This document shows, one piece after another, positions 18,256-26,164 of a stretch of DNA of 64,000 nucleotides (position 1 is its first letter; each line of letters begins with the position of its first letter). The notes beneath the pieces were generated by a model that was not told where the DNA came from, ran no database searches, and worked only from the letters and a program-made list of their open reading frames with translations. The DNA is taken from assembly GCA_963715055.1 (NCBI GenBank), contig CAVQRB010000002.1, forward strand, positions 1 to 64,000, written 5' to 3'. A program made the translations under genes and the position numbers. The DNA comes from CAVQRB01 sp963715055 (GTDB lineage: Bacteria > Pseudomonadota > Alphaproteobacteria > Rhodobacterales > Rhodobacteraceae).

Positions 18256-18516
18256 TCACAGTCCGCGCCAAAGGAGCCGCGGGAACGGTTCGAGCGAGAG
18301 CCGGGAACCGACCGTGGTGCGCATGCCCGCGCCAAGGCGTGCCGACCAGTGGCCGAGACGTCCATCCGGGACGGGCACGGGGTTTTCGGCGAGCGCCTTG
18401 CGTACCGCGGTTTCCTGCTCCGCCCGCGCCGAGAGATCTTCGACCAGATCGGACCCGATCGGCGCGAAGGCCGCATGTTTTCGCCGCCCTACAGCGGTTT
18501 TCGTTCCAACGTTCAT
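18256..18516 (-). CDS. possible small hypothetical protein
   Basis: An 86-codon frame opens at an ATG preceded by a G-rich site (GGGGGGTG). It has GC-rich third positions like native genes and begins MNVGTKTAVGRRKH; the rest is Arg-rich with no recognised domain. Competing overlapping frames exist on both strands, so the call is tentative. A DnaA-box-like sequence lies immediately upstream. Nothing else coding is convincing between 17989 and 19055. Confidence 0.35.
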   Translation of the reverse strand: MNVGTKTAVGRRKHAAFAPIGSDLVEDLSARAEQETAVRKALAENPVPVPDGRLGHWSARLGAGMRTTVGSRLSLEPFPRLLWRGL

Positions 18517-18529
18517 CAGCACCCCCCCA

Positions 18530-18682
18530 GGTGGATAACTTGTCGTACTGGCCAAACCTAGATGCGCGGTTTTTTGCTCATCAGGGGAAAAAGGCAGATT
18601 ATTTCCCAGATGGCGGCATCCGTCGGACCCGATTGACTGAATTTCCACAGTTGTGTGTATCCATCAAGCCTGTGGATAAAGT
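18530..18682. other. DnaA-box-like sites
   Basis: Two copies of a DnaA-box-like sequence occur: GTGGATAAC near 18532-18540 (one mismatch to the consensus read on the other strand) and an exact TGTGGATAA at 18671-18679. Between them lies AT-richer DNA (TTTTTTGCTCATCAGGGG, GATTATTTCCC) and a further TTTCCACAG near 18641. There are too few sites and no replication genes next to them to call an origin; they could also be titration or regulatory sites. Confidence 0.3.
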
Positions 18683-18890
18683 GACGTAGCGTAAATTTCG
18701 CGCTCTACGGGTAGAGTGTTGCGGGCAGGTCACGCGCCGCGCAGGAAATGCAATTTCAGAATGTATTCATGTGAAGTATGCACCCTAACGGTGACTTCAG
18801 TGCTGCAAAATCTTGCCATGTTTGCACGGCGTGTCGCAGGGCGTGAGTGTGATCGATGCCCCGATCCGAAGGTCCGGCATGAGGCCGCAG

Positions 18891-18915
18891 GCAAACGATC
18901 CGGGGGATCGTTTGC
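18891..18915. repeat. perfect 11-bp inverted repeat with 3-base loop
   Basis: GCAAACGATCC and GGATCGTTTGC are separated by GGG and form a perfect hairpin or operator-like palindrome in a stretch without genes. It is not followed by a T tract on either strand, so it is not a classic terminator. The surrounding sequence 18682-19055 contains no gene I can support. Confidence 0.6.
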
Positions 18916-19055
18916 AGGCCGAACGTGCGCAGCACGGTTTGAAGGATCGAATGCACAATCTGCGCGGGACGGGCCGGGTAAGATGCCGGGCGGTGAGGTT
19001 GCTGCGCGTTCAGAGCCCGACAAAAATGGTTTGTAAGGTAAATATCATTGCATGA

Positions 19056-20174
19056 TCATTTGAAGTATAGGTCTCGTAATTCTTCGCAGATACTTTCTAT
19101 TCCTGGAAACATAGAGGCTCGAGTTATGCCCATTAGCCGCAAATCTGCTAGCGCTTTGGCCGCCTCAGAAGCTGGTAGATCGAATGCAAACAGGTATTTT
19201 TGGCCATCAACCTCTTGGTACTGAATGTATCTTTCGATGTCCTCAAGGTTTGTTAATGTTAACACGGCTTGTTGAGGGATAGCTCTTTCGTTCTCAATTG
19301 CTACAGCATCCAAGTTCGAAAAGTGCGGCCTGACGAATGTTAGGTTTTGAAACTGTTTTTTGTTACGCTGATACCGAGCTTTATCAAAAGCATATATCCG
19401 CACAACTCCAGTTTGGCCGACCTCGACACCTCTAAAAGCAAAAAAAGCCGCGACAAATGGAGAGCGCGTCCAATCCAGCAATGGTGTTGGAAACCCATGG
19501 TGTTGCGCCAGATTAAAAAAAGCACCCATTTCAATAGGTTTATCCAAATTGAAGAAGTGTTTGGTTCGCGCGCTTAAAGCGTGGTGCAGTCTAGGGACAT
19601 CCTCATCGAGGTAGCGCTTTAAGTCGCGCCGGTTTGTTCTGTGAAATGTGGTCGTGAGTGGCCACGGTTTGGCTTGCCCACGAAAAACCCAACCTGACTT
19701 CGGAGACTCAGTAACAAACTCTTGGAAATCTTTCCAATTTTTGATTTTGCTATCGCTTACTACGCGCGAGTTATGTCCAGAAACAGACCTTAAAAGTCGA
19801 GCTTTTCCGTTTGTCCCAATTTCCGTACTCCATTCAATATCGATCGTCGTTGCATCGAAGGGCGAAAACTTTGCGGAAACGCTTCTCGGTAAAATGGCTT
19901 CGGGATACCTTTCACTCAGTTCAATCAAATTGGGAATGTAACCGCTGTCACTGAAAAAGTGTATCGCGTCTGCACTCACCTGAAACTCCGAAAATGCGTC
20001 AGAGGTTTCAATTCGAGCAAACGAAGCTGGCAAATCGCGTTCTTCAGGATAAAGATAAACGAAGCCCCTGACTTGGCCGTCAATACTGTCCAAGTCCATA
20101 ACTAGCAGAGCATTGGGATCGCCGGTTGTCTTGCCTATCCACTGCCCCGCCAAAGAGTAAGACGAATTACTCAC
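19056..20174 (-). CDS. FRG-domain protein
   Basis: The 372-residue protein starts with GTG overlapping the stop of thyX (GTGA), so the two are translationally coupled. The N-terminal beta-rich domain begins with SLAGQWIGKT and includes GFVYLYPEERDLPASF. The FRG domain follows, with its name motif in GWVFRGQAKPW and the conserved LAQHHGFPTPLLDWTRSP and AAFFAF. The molecular activity of FRG domains is not firmly established; they occur on mobile regions and are often suspected of conflict or defence functions. The gene is visibly AT-richer than its neighbours, with many TTT, AAA and ATT codons, suggesting recent acquisition behind thyX. Confidence 0.8.
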   Translation of the reverse strand: MSNSSYSLAGQWIGKTTGDPNALLVMDLDSIDGQVRGFVYLYPEERDLPASFARIETSDAFSEFQVSADAIHFFSDSGYIPNLIELSERYPEAILPRSVSAKFSPFDATTIDIEWSTEIGTNGKARLLRSVSGHNSRVVSDSKIKNWKDFQEFVTESPKSGWVFRGQAKPWPLTTTFHRTNRRDLKRYLDEDVPRLHHALSARTKHFFNLDKPIEMGAFFNLAQHHGFPTPLLDWTRSPFVAAFFAFRGVEVGQTGVVRIYAFDKARYQRNKKQFQNLTFVRPHFSNLDAVAIENERAIPQQAVLTLTNLEDIERYIQYQEVDGQKYLFAFDLPASEAAKALADLRLMGITRASMFPGIESICEELRDLYFK

Positions 20175-21079
20175 CCACCAACAACCCCCATAAACTCCCG
20201 CCACTCCCCCTTGCTCATGCCGGAGGTCTCCTGCGTGACCTCCTCGCCCTTGAGCATCCGGCGCATGCAGTCGAGCGCCCGGCCCGAGAGCGTGGCCCCG
20301 CCCAGGCGGTAATCCTCGAAAGCCCCGTAGGCGGCGGGCACCCAGTCGGCGACCATGGCGCAGATGGCTTCGGCATAGACGCGGATTTCGTATTGGGCGT
20401 GGGCATCCGCGCGCAGGCGCAGGAAGTGGAAGAGGTTGTGCAGGTCCACCTTCCAGTACCATTGGGTATAGACATTGGCGGGCAGGTTCATGCGGGCGAG
20501 TTCGCGGGCGAGGCCGTCCTGGCCCTCCTGGCTGATCATCTTTTCGTAATTGTCATAGCAGCGGTTGCTGTCGGCCTTGAGGATCTCGAGGACGCGGGCG
20601 GCTTCCGCGCCTTCGAGCACGCCGCCGCGGCCCTGGTTGTTGACCACGGATTGCGCGTTCACGTGTTCGGGCGCGGGGATGTAGAATTCGCGGTCGAGGA
20701 TCGAGTAGCGGGCGGAGTATTCGTTGACGTTGGCGGTGCGGTGGCGGATCCACTGGCGGGCGACGAAGACCGGCAGTTTGACGTGCAGCTTGATCTCGCA
20801 CATCTCGAACGGCGTGGAATGCCAGTGGCGCATCAGGTAGCGGATGAGGCCTTCATCGTTCTGCACCGATTTGGTGCCCTTGCCATAGGAGACGCGCGCG
20901 GCCTGGCAGATGGCGGCATCGTCGCCCATGTAGTCGATGACGCGGACAAAGCCGTGATCAAGCACCGGCACCGCCTTGTAGAGGTGCTGCTCCATCCCGG
21001 GGGAGACCGCACGCAGGGTGGGCTGCGGCGTGCTGCGTTGCTCTTCGATTTCGGCCAGTTGGTCGGGCGTCAGCGGCAT
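20171..21079 (-). CDS. thyX: flavin-dependent thymidylate synthase
   Basis: The 302-residue ThyX makes dTMP from dUMP using FAD and methylenetetrahydrofolate. The ThyX signature reads RHRTANVNEYSARYS, and the FAD/dUMP-binding region NLFHFLRLRADAHAQYEIR is also present. There is a roughly 60-residue N-terminal extension typical of alphaproteobacterial members. The start follows AAAGGACG. Its stop overlaps the GTG of the FRG-domain gene, an unusual partner. Codon use is GC-rich, in contrast to that partner. Confidence 0.95.
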   Translation of the reverse strand: MPLTPDQLAEIEEQRSTPQPTLRAVSPGMEQHLYKAVPVLDHGFVRVIDYMGDDAAICQAARVSYGKGTKSVQNDEGLIRYLMRHWHSTPFEMCEIKLHVKLPVFVARQWIRHRTANVNEYSARYSILDREFYIPAPEHVNAQSVVNNQGRGGVLEGAEAARVLEILKADSNRCYDNYEKMISQEGQDGLARELARMNLPANVYTQWYWKVDLHNLFHFLRLRADAHAQYEIRVYAEAICAMVADWVPAAYGAFEDYRLGGATLSGRALDCMRRMLKGEEVTQETSGMSKGEWREFMGVVGG

Positions 21080-21266
21080 CTCGGGCGTCCTTTTTCCGTC
21101 GTGAGTCGCCTGAGACTATATCTTGGTGGGTGTGCCATCGGAACATCTATATGAGGTAACAGTCAAATGAACCCCGCTGGCCCTCACGATATGCGGATCA
21201 GGCTGGCATCGGGCACCGGGCGTGCTAGGCTTGAGGGTGAAATACGGTGACAGAAGGAGAGACGGC

Positions 21267-21689
21267 GTGAAATATTTGCATACGATGGTGCGGGTGAAGG
21301 ATCTCGAGACGTCGATGGCGTTTTACAAGCTGCTGGGACTGAAGGAAACGCGCCGGACCGACAGCGAGGGCGGGCGCTTCACGCTGGTCTTCATGGCGCC
21401 CGAAGGGCAGGAGGAATGCCCGGTGGAGCTGACCTACAACTGGGACGGCGACGAGGGGCTGCCGAGCGACAGCCGCCATTTCGGGCATCTGGCCTATCGC
21501 GTTGAGAATATTTACGCGCTTTGTCAGCATCTCATGGACAACGGGGTGACGATCAACCGGCCCCCGCGGGACGGCTACATGGCCTTTGTTCGCTCGCCTG
21601 ACAATGTGTCGATCGAGCTGTTGCAGGAAGGCGAGAAGCTGGCGCCGGCCGAGCCCTGGGCCAGCATGCCGAACACCGGGCATTGGTGA
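21267..21689 (+). CDS. gloA: glyoxalase I family protein (lactoylglutathione lyase type)
   Basis: The 140-residue vicinal-oxygen-chelate protein starts with GTG after AGAAGGAGA. It shows the two beta-alpha-beta-beta-beta halves: LHTMVRVKDLETSMAFYKLLGLKE with a metal-ligand His, then VELTYNWDGD, HLAYRVENI and SPDNVSIELLQ with the second His and the last Glu. It would isomerise the methylglyoxal-glutathione hemithioacetal. The stop overlaps the start of the first DUF1194 gene (GTGA). Confidence 0.85.
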   Translation: MKYLHTMVRVKDLETSMAFYKLLGLKETRRTDSEGGRFTLVFMAPEGQEECPVELTYNWDGDEGLPSDSRHFGHLAYRVENIYALCQHLMDNGVTINRPPRDGYMAFVRSPDNVSIELLQEGEKLAPAEPWASMPNTGHW

Positions 21690-22393
21690 GGGCGGCGCTC
21701 CTTGCCGGGGCGTTGAACCTCGCGGCGGGGGCTGCGGAGGCGGAATGTCGGCTTGCGTTGGTATTGGCGCTGGACGTGTCGAGTTCGGTGGATGCGGCGG
21801 AGGATCGGTTGCAGCGCGGCGGGCTGGTCGCGGCGCTGACAGCGCCGGAAGTGGTTGCGGCCTTCTTCGCCAACGAGAGCCCCGTGGCGCTTGCCGTTTA
21901 TGAGTGGTCGGGACGCTACAATCAGGAGATCCTGCTCGACTGGATGCTCATCCACGGTCCCGCCGACCTGGTAGCAGCAGCCGAGGTGATCGCCCGCAGC
22001 ACCCGCAGCCACAACGATTTTCCCACCGCAATGGGGTATGCGCTGGGGTTCGGGGCCGGGCTCTTGGAAAGGGCTCCGGCCTGCGCCCAAAAGACGCTGG
22101 ATATGGCCGGGGACGGGCAGAACAACGAAGGCTTCGGGCCGAAGCACGCCTACGCGGAGTTTCCTTTTGACGGGGTGACGGTCAACGGGTTGGTGGTCAA
22201 TGCGGCGGATTTCGAAGGCGAGACCGGGCTGATTTCGTATTACCGCAGGGAGGTTCTGCGCGGACCGGGCGCTTTTCTCGAGATCGCCAATGGTTTCGAG
22301 GATTATGAGCGGGCGATGCGGCGCAAACTGGAGCGCGAGGTCACGCCACCGGTGATCGGGATGGACGCCGTACGACCGCGGTCCGAGGGCTGA
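21686..22393 (+). CDS. DUF1194 secreted von-Willebrand-A-like protein (copy 1)
   Basis: The 235-residue protein has an N-terminal signal peptide (AALLAGALNLAAGAAEA) and a vWA-like domain. The MIDAS-type motif is DVSSSVD, followed by the family patterns VYEWSG, TAMGYALGFG and DMAGDGQNNEG, and the C-terminal FLEIANGFEDYERAM. These features define DUF1194, whose role is unknown but presumably periplasmic and protein-binding. The start is GTG at 21686, overlapping the glyoxalase stop. A paralogue follows four bases downstream. Confidence 0.8.
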   Translation: MRAALLAGALNLAAGAAEAECRLALVLALDVSSSVDAAEDRLQRGGLVAALTAPEVVAAFFANESPVALAVYEWSGRYNQEILLDWMLIHGPADLVAAAEVIARSTRSHNDFPTAMGYALGFGAGLLERAPACAQKTLDMAGDGQNNEGFGPKHAYAEFPFDGVTVNGLVVNAADFEGETGLISYYRREVLRGPGAFLEIANGFEDYERAMRRKLEREVTPPVIGMDAVRPRSEG

Positions 22394-22397
22394 AGGG

Positions 22398-23111
22398 ATG
22401 CGTAGCCTGCTGGCCGCCTGGATCATCTTGGCTACCATACCGACGGTCGGTAAAACCGAGTGCCGTCAGGCTCTGGCGCTCGCGCTCGATGTGTCAGGCT
22501 CGGTCGACTTGCAGGAATACCGGCTGCAACTCGATGGGCTTGTGACCGCTCTGAATGACCCCGGAGTGAAAACGATGCTGCTGGCCTCGCCGGAAGCCCC
22601 TGTGTGGCTGATGGTTTTCGAGTGGAGCGGGCCGGAGGACCAGGTGGTGCTGGTGCCCTGGACCGAGGTCACCGATAGCCTGGCCCTCGACGCCATCAGT
22701 AGTGCACTGGCGCGGACCGAGCGCCGGGAAGCGACGCCGGGCACGGCCCTCGGAACCGCGATGGAGATCGGTGCCGGGTTTCTCGACCAGAAGCAGGAAT
22801 GCTGGAAACGTACGCTGGACATTTCTGGCGACGGGAAATCCAATCTCGGGCCCCGGCCCCGCGATCTGAAAGCTGCGATCGGGGCACGCGGCGTCACGAT
22901 CAACGGGCTCGTCATCGGCGCCGACAGCACCTCCCTTGCGGACCGCGGCAAGGATGAGATCAGCGAATTGTCATCCTATTTCAGGGCAGAAGTCATCGTC
23001 GGTGCCGATGCTTTCGTCCAGACGGCGCTCGGGTTCGAAGATTATGCCGCCGCCATGACCCTCAAGCTGAAACGCGAACTCGACGGTCTCGTGATCGGTG
23101 CGCTTCAGTAG
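22398..23111 (+). CDS. DUF1194 secreted von-Willebrand-A-like protein (copy 2)
   Basis: The 237-residue tandem paralogue of the preceding gene has a signal peptide (LLAAWIILATIPTVGKT), MIDAS DVSGSVD, MVFEWSG, TALGTAMEIGAGFL, DISGDGKSN and TALGFEDYAAAM. It is diverged but preserves every family motif, so this is an old duplication. Its end overlaps the convergent ldtR gene by seven bases. Confidence 0.8.
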   Translation: MRSLLAAWIILATIPTVGKTECRQALALALDVSGSVDLQEYRLQLDGLVTALNDPGVKTMLLASPEAPVWLMVFEWSGPEDQVVLVPWTEVTDSLALDAISSALARTERREATPGTALGTAMEIGAGFLDQKQECWKRTLDISGDGKSNLGPRPRDLKAAIGARGVTINGLVIGADSTSLADRGKDEISELSSYFRAEVIVGADAFVQTALGFEDYAAAMTLKLKRELDGLVIGALQ

Positions 23112-23617
23112 ATGTAGCGGATCTGGTCCGACCAGTAACGCTCCATCCGTTTCAGCGACCGCGTGATCTCCTCCACGCCGTCAGGTCCGAGCACGCCCTT
23201 GTGCTCCAGCCCTTCCGCGTGCCGGGCGAAGAGGTTGGAGACGACATCGCGGATCTTGCGGCCCTTTTCGGTCAGCTTGACCCGGACCGAACGGCGATCG
23301 ATCTCGCAGCGTTGGTGGTGCATGAAGCCCATGTCCACCAGCTTCTTGAGATTGTAGCTGACATTGCTGCCCTGGTAGTAGCCGCGACTTTTCAACTCGC
23401 CGGCCGTCACCTCGTTGTCGCCGATGTTGAAGAGCAAAAGCGCCTGAACCGCGTTGATCTCGATCACGCCGACGCGCTCGAACTCATCCTTGATGACATC
23501 GAGCAACAGCCGGTGCAGCCGTTCCACGAGAGACAGCGCCTCGAGATAGCCGACCATGAAGCTCTGGTTCTGGCCACCCCGCACAAGCGGTGTCGGTAGA
23601 GGGTCTTGAATGCTCAT
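23105..23617 (-). CDS. ldtR: MarR-family regulator, LdtR type
   Basis: The 170-residue winged-helix protein resembles LdtR, the alphaproteobacterial MarR-type regulator linked to L,D-transpeptidase and cell-wall stress genes. The HTH is AGELKSRGYYQGSNVSYNLKKL and the wing follows as QRCEIDRRSVRVKLTEKG. The N terminus FMVGYLEALSLVERLHRLLLDVIKDEF forms the dimer helix. No target gene is adjacent. The regulator itself is confident; the subfamily name is by resemblance of the whole sequence. Confidence 0.8.
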   Translation of the reverse strand: MSIQDPLPTPLVRGGQNQSFMVGYLEALSLVERLHRLLLDVIKDEFERVGVIEINAVQALLLFNIGDNEVTAGELKSRGYYQGSNVSYNLKKLVDMGFMHHQRCEIDRRSVRVKLTEKGRKIRDVVSNLFARHAEGLEHKGVLGPDGVEEITRSLKRMERYWSDQIRYIY

Positions 23618-23709
23618 GTATGCGCTCCGGCTTGTGCTGATGTCCGCAGAACATGAGAGAGAAACGCCAATATTTCGTTAAAAGAAGAAAAAACTTGCGC
23701 GCGCTGCGG

Positions 23710-23976
23710 TCAATCCGCCGTATCAGGCAGTTGATCCACGATTCCCGCAATCAGGGCTCCATAGGGGTCCGGCGCTGCGACCTGCCCCGTAACCCATTGA
23801 TATATATCGTGATCATTCTCGCTCAACAGGGCGTCGTAGACATCCATCTCGGCCTCGTTCATGGCATCCAGGTTGGCCCGCGCGAAGCGGTCGAGGATCA
23901 GGTCCATCTCCTTGATCCCGCGACGCATCGACCGCATCTGCATCCGCTTGATGCGGTGCTCACGCGTTTCCGTCAT
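23710..23976 (-). CDS. sdhE: succinate dehydrogenase assembly factor (FAD insertion)
   Basis: The 88-residue DUF339/SdhE protein carries the RGIKEMDLIL motif (R-G-x-x-E), which contacts the flavoprotein during covalent FAD attachment to SdhA. The length is typical. It overlaps the upstream XRE regulator gene by 17 bases on the same strand, so the two are probably one transcript. Confidence 0.92.
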   Translation of the reverse strand: MTETREHRIKRMQMRSMRRGIKEMDLILDRFARANLDAMNEAEMDVYDALLSENDHDIYQWVTGQVAAPDPYGALIAGIVDQLPDTAD

Positions 23977-24367
23977 GATTTTCCTCTTTCAGGAGCTTGC
24001 GCAACTTCTTCTCGATCCGGCCCACCTGCTCGGCTTTCGCGATAAAATCAGACCGCAGATCACGCAACTCCTGAAGCGCCGAACGCGCCGAACCCGACAG
24101 GCCTTCGGCCTCGGAAGGCGAGCCGATGCCATCGCCCTGCCCGTTGATCAGCCACATCATCGACACGTTGAGCATGCCTGCGGTCATCGACAGGCGGTTG
24201 GCACGCGGCTCGCCGAGATCGTCTTCCCAGGCGCGCAGCGTCTTGAGCCGCACACCGAGTCGCCGCGCCAGTTCCGCCTGCGTCAGGTCCGCAGCCTCGC
24301 GCGCGGCGGACAAGCGGTCTCCAAAGGTCGCCACATCCGGCCCGTACCAGTCGTTTTCATCGTCCAT
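23960..24367 (-). CDS. XRE-family transcriptional regulator
   Basis: The 135-residue protein has a Cro/CI-type HTH in residues 14-70 (FGDRLSAAREAADLTQAELARRLGV, then TLRAWEDD) and a helical, charged C terminus that may oligomerise. It is conserved next to sdhE in this group of bacteria as far as I recall; the target is unknown. It is divergent from the aminotransferase gene across about 90 bases, a plausible regulated promoter region. Confidence 0.85.
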   Translation of the reverse strand: MDDENDWYGPDVATFGDRLSAAREAADLTQAELARRLGVRLKTLRAWEDDLGEPRANRLSMTAGMLNVSMMWLINGQGDGIGSPSEAEGLSGSARSALQELRDLRSDFIAKAEQVGRIEKKLRKLLKEENHDGNA

Positions 24368-24459
24368 TGCTCTTGCTCCTTCTTTGCGCGCGAACGCGCT
24401 TGAACGGCGCGGTGGCGCACCCTATGAAAGCGCGTCACTCCTATCAAACAGAGGTCCGA

Positions 24460-25662
24460 ATGGAATTCCTGTCTACGACCCTTGCCCGCGTCAAACCGTC
24501 ACCCACGATTGCTGTAACAACAAAAGCGGCGGAGTTGAAGGCGGCGGGCCGCGACATTATCGGCCTCGGTGCGGGCGAGCCGGATTTCGACACGCCGCAG
24601 AACATCAAGGATGCGGCAATCGCGGCAATCGCGGCCGGCAAGACGAAATACACGCCCGTTGACGGCATTCCGGAGCTGAAAAAGGCGATCTGCGCCAAGT
24701 TCAAGCGGGACAACGGGCTGGATTATGTGCCCGCACAGGTGTCGGTGGGCACGGGCGGCAAGCAGATCCTTTACAATGCGCTGATGGCGACGCTGAACCC
24801 CGGCGAGGAGGTGGTGATCCCCGCGCCCTATTGGGTCAGCTACCCCGACATGGTGCTGCTCGCCGGCGGTGAGCCGGTGATCGCGACCGCGACGCTGGAG
24901 CAGGATTTCAAGCTGACGCCGGAGGCGCTGGAAGCGGCGATCACGCCCAAGACCAAATGGTTCATCTTCAACTCGCCGAGCAACCCGACCGGTGCGGGCT
25001 ATTCCCGTGCGGAACTCAAGGCGCTCACGGATGTTCTGATGCGGCATCCGCACGTCTGGGTGATGACCGATGACATGTACGAACACCTGGCCTATGACGG
25101 ATTTGAGTTCTGCACGCCGGCGGAGGTGGAGCCTGCGCTTTACGAGCGTACGCTGACCTGCAACGGCGTCAGCAAGGCCTATGCGATGACCGGTTGGCGG
25201 ATCGGCTATGCGGCGGGGCCGAAGCCGCTCATCGACGCCATGCGCAAGATCCAGTCGCAAAGCACCTCGAACCCCTGCACCGTGTCGCAATGGGCGGCGG
25301 TCGAGGCGCTGAACGGAACACAGGATTACATCACCGGCAACAACGAGATGTTCGTTCGGCGGCGCAACCTCGTGGTATCGATGCTCAACGCGATCGAGGG
25401 GGTGACCTGCCCGACGCCGGAGGGGGCCTTCTATGTCTACCCGTCGATTGCCGGTCTGATCGGCAAGACATCGGCGGCGGGCGCGAAGATCACCGATGAC
25501 GAGGCCTTCGCGACGGCGCTGCTGGAGGAGACCGGCGTGGCGGTCGTCTTCGGGGCGGCCTTCGGGCTCTCACCGAACTTCCGGGTGAGCTATGCGACCT
25601 CGGACGCGGCGCTGAAGGAGGCCTGCAGCCGGATTCAGACCTTCTGCGCAGGCCTTTCCTGA
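24460..25662 (+). CDS. aspartate / aromatic aminotransferase (class I)
   Basis: The 400-residue PLP enzyme has the Schiff-base Lys in NGVSKAYAMTGWRIGYAAGP, the NSPSNPTGAGYS segment binding substrate and cofactor, and RVSYATS near the end with the carboxylate-binding Arg. It belongs to the AatA-like type Ib aspartate aminotransferases, interconverting aspartate and glutamate keto pairs. The start is at 24460; upstream in-frame codons run into the promoter region. Confidence 0.92.
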   Translation: MEFLSTTLARVKPSPTIAVTTKAAELKAAGRDIIGLGAGEPDFDTPQNIKDAAIAAIAAGKTKYTPVDGIPELKKAICAKFKRDNGLDYVPAQVSVGTGGKQILYNALMATLNPGEEVVIPAPYWVSYPDMVLLAGGEPVIATATLEQDFKLTPEALEAAITPKTKWFIFNSPSNPTGAGYSRAELKALTDVLMRHPHVWVMTDDMYEHLAYDGFEFCTPAEVEPALYERTLTCNGVSKAYAMTGWRIGYAAGPKPLIDAMRKIQSQSTSNPCTVSQWAAVEALNGTQDYITGNNEMFVRRRNLVVSMLNAIEGVTCPTPEGAFYVYPSIAGLIGKTSAAGAKITDDEAFATALLEETGVAVVFGAAFGLSPNFRVSYATSDAALKEACSRIQTFCAGLS

Positions 25663-25744
25663 CACGTAAGGGGGTTCTGCGCGCTGGCGCGGTCGTCCCG
25701 GGGCTGCTAGCCTCGGGGCGACAAGGTGAGGGCATGCGGGACAG

Positions 25745-26149
25745 ATGACGGAACTGCCGAAGTATTATTTCCGGGTGCGCGAGAACGGCGCGGCGGTGTT
25801 CCGGGTCGATACGGAAAACCGCCAGCGCCGGATCGACATGGACCAGATCGCAGTAATCAACATCCGCAACGGCGAGATCAAGCCGCAGGGCGAGCGGGTA
25901 CTCGACGAGGAGGATATGGCGGAGATCCGGACCTGGATGGACGAACGCCGCGCACTTCTGGAGGCGCGGGACATGGACGACATCCTGCGCGCCATCGATC
26001 ACATGAACCTGACCACGCAATGGGCGCAATCCAAGGCCAGCGAGGCGCAGCTCGACGCGGTGACTGACCGGCTGCTGATGGCGATGCACGACCTGCGCAC
26101 GGTGCTGGTGCGCAAGAAGGCCGATCGGTTGGATACGGCGCAGGAGTGA
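25745..26149 (+). CDS. conserved hypothetical protein
   Basis: The 134-residue soluble protein has a beta-rich N terminus (YYFRVRENGAAVFRVD, IAVINIRNGEIKPQGE) followed by long charged helices (DEEDMAEIRTWMDERRALLEA and beyond). There is no signal peptide and no family I can name. Codon use is native. It converges on ychF with a 15-base gap. Confidence 0.6.
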   Translation: MTELPKYYFRVRENGAAVFRVDTENRQRRIDMDQIAVINIRNGEIKPQGERVLDEEDMAEIRTWMDERRALLEARDMDDILRAIDHMNLTTQWAQSKASEAQLDAVTDRLLMAMHDLRTVLVRKKADRLDTAQE

Positions 26150-26164
26150 CGCGAGCGCTGCCTG

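Noticed and set aside
18072..18689. Long plus-strand open frame rich in Arg, Pro and Ala
   Set aside because: Its composition is what high-GC noncoding or antisense DNA gives, with no domain, signal or convincing ribosome-binding site; the competing minus-strand frame has better codon use.
20126..21154. Open frame opposite thyX
   Set aside because: It mirrors thyX codons; thyX itself has the full signature and correct length.
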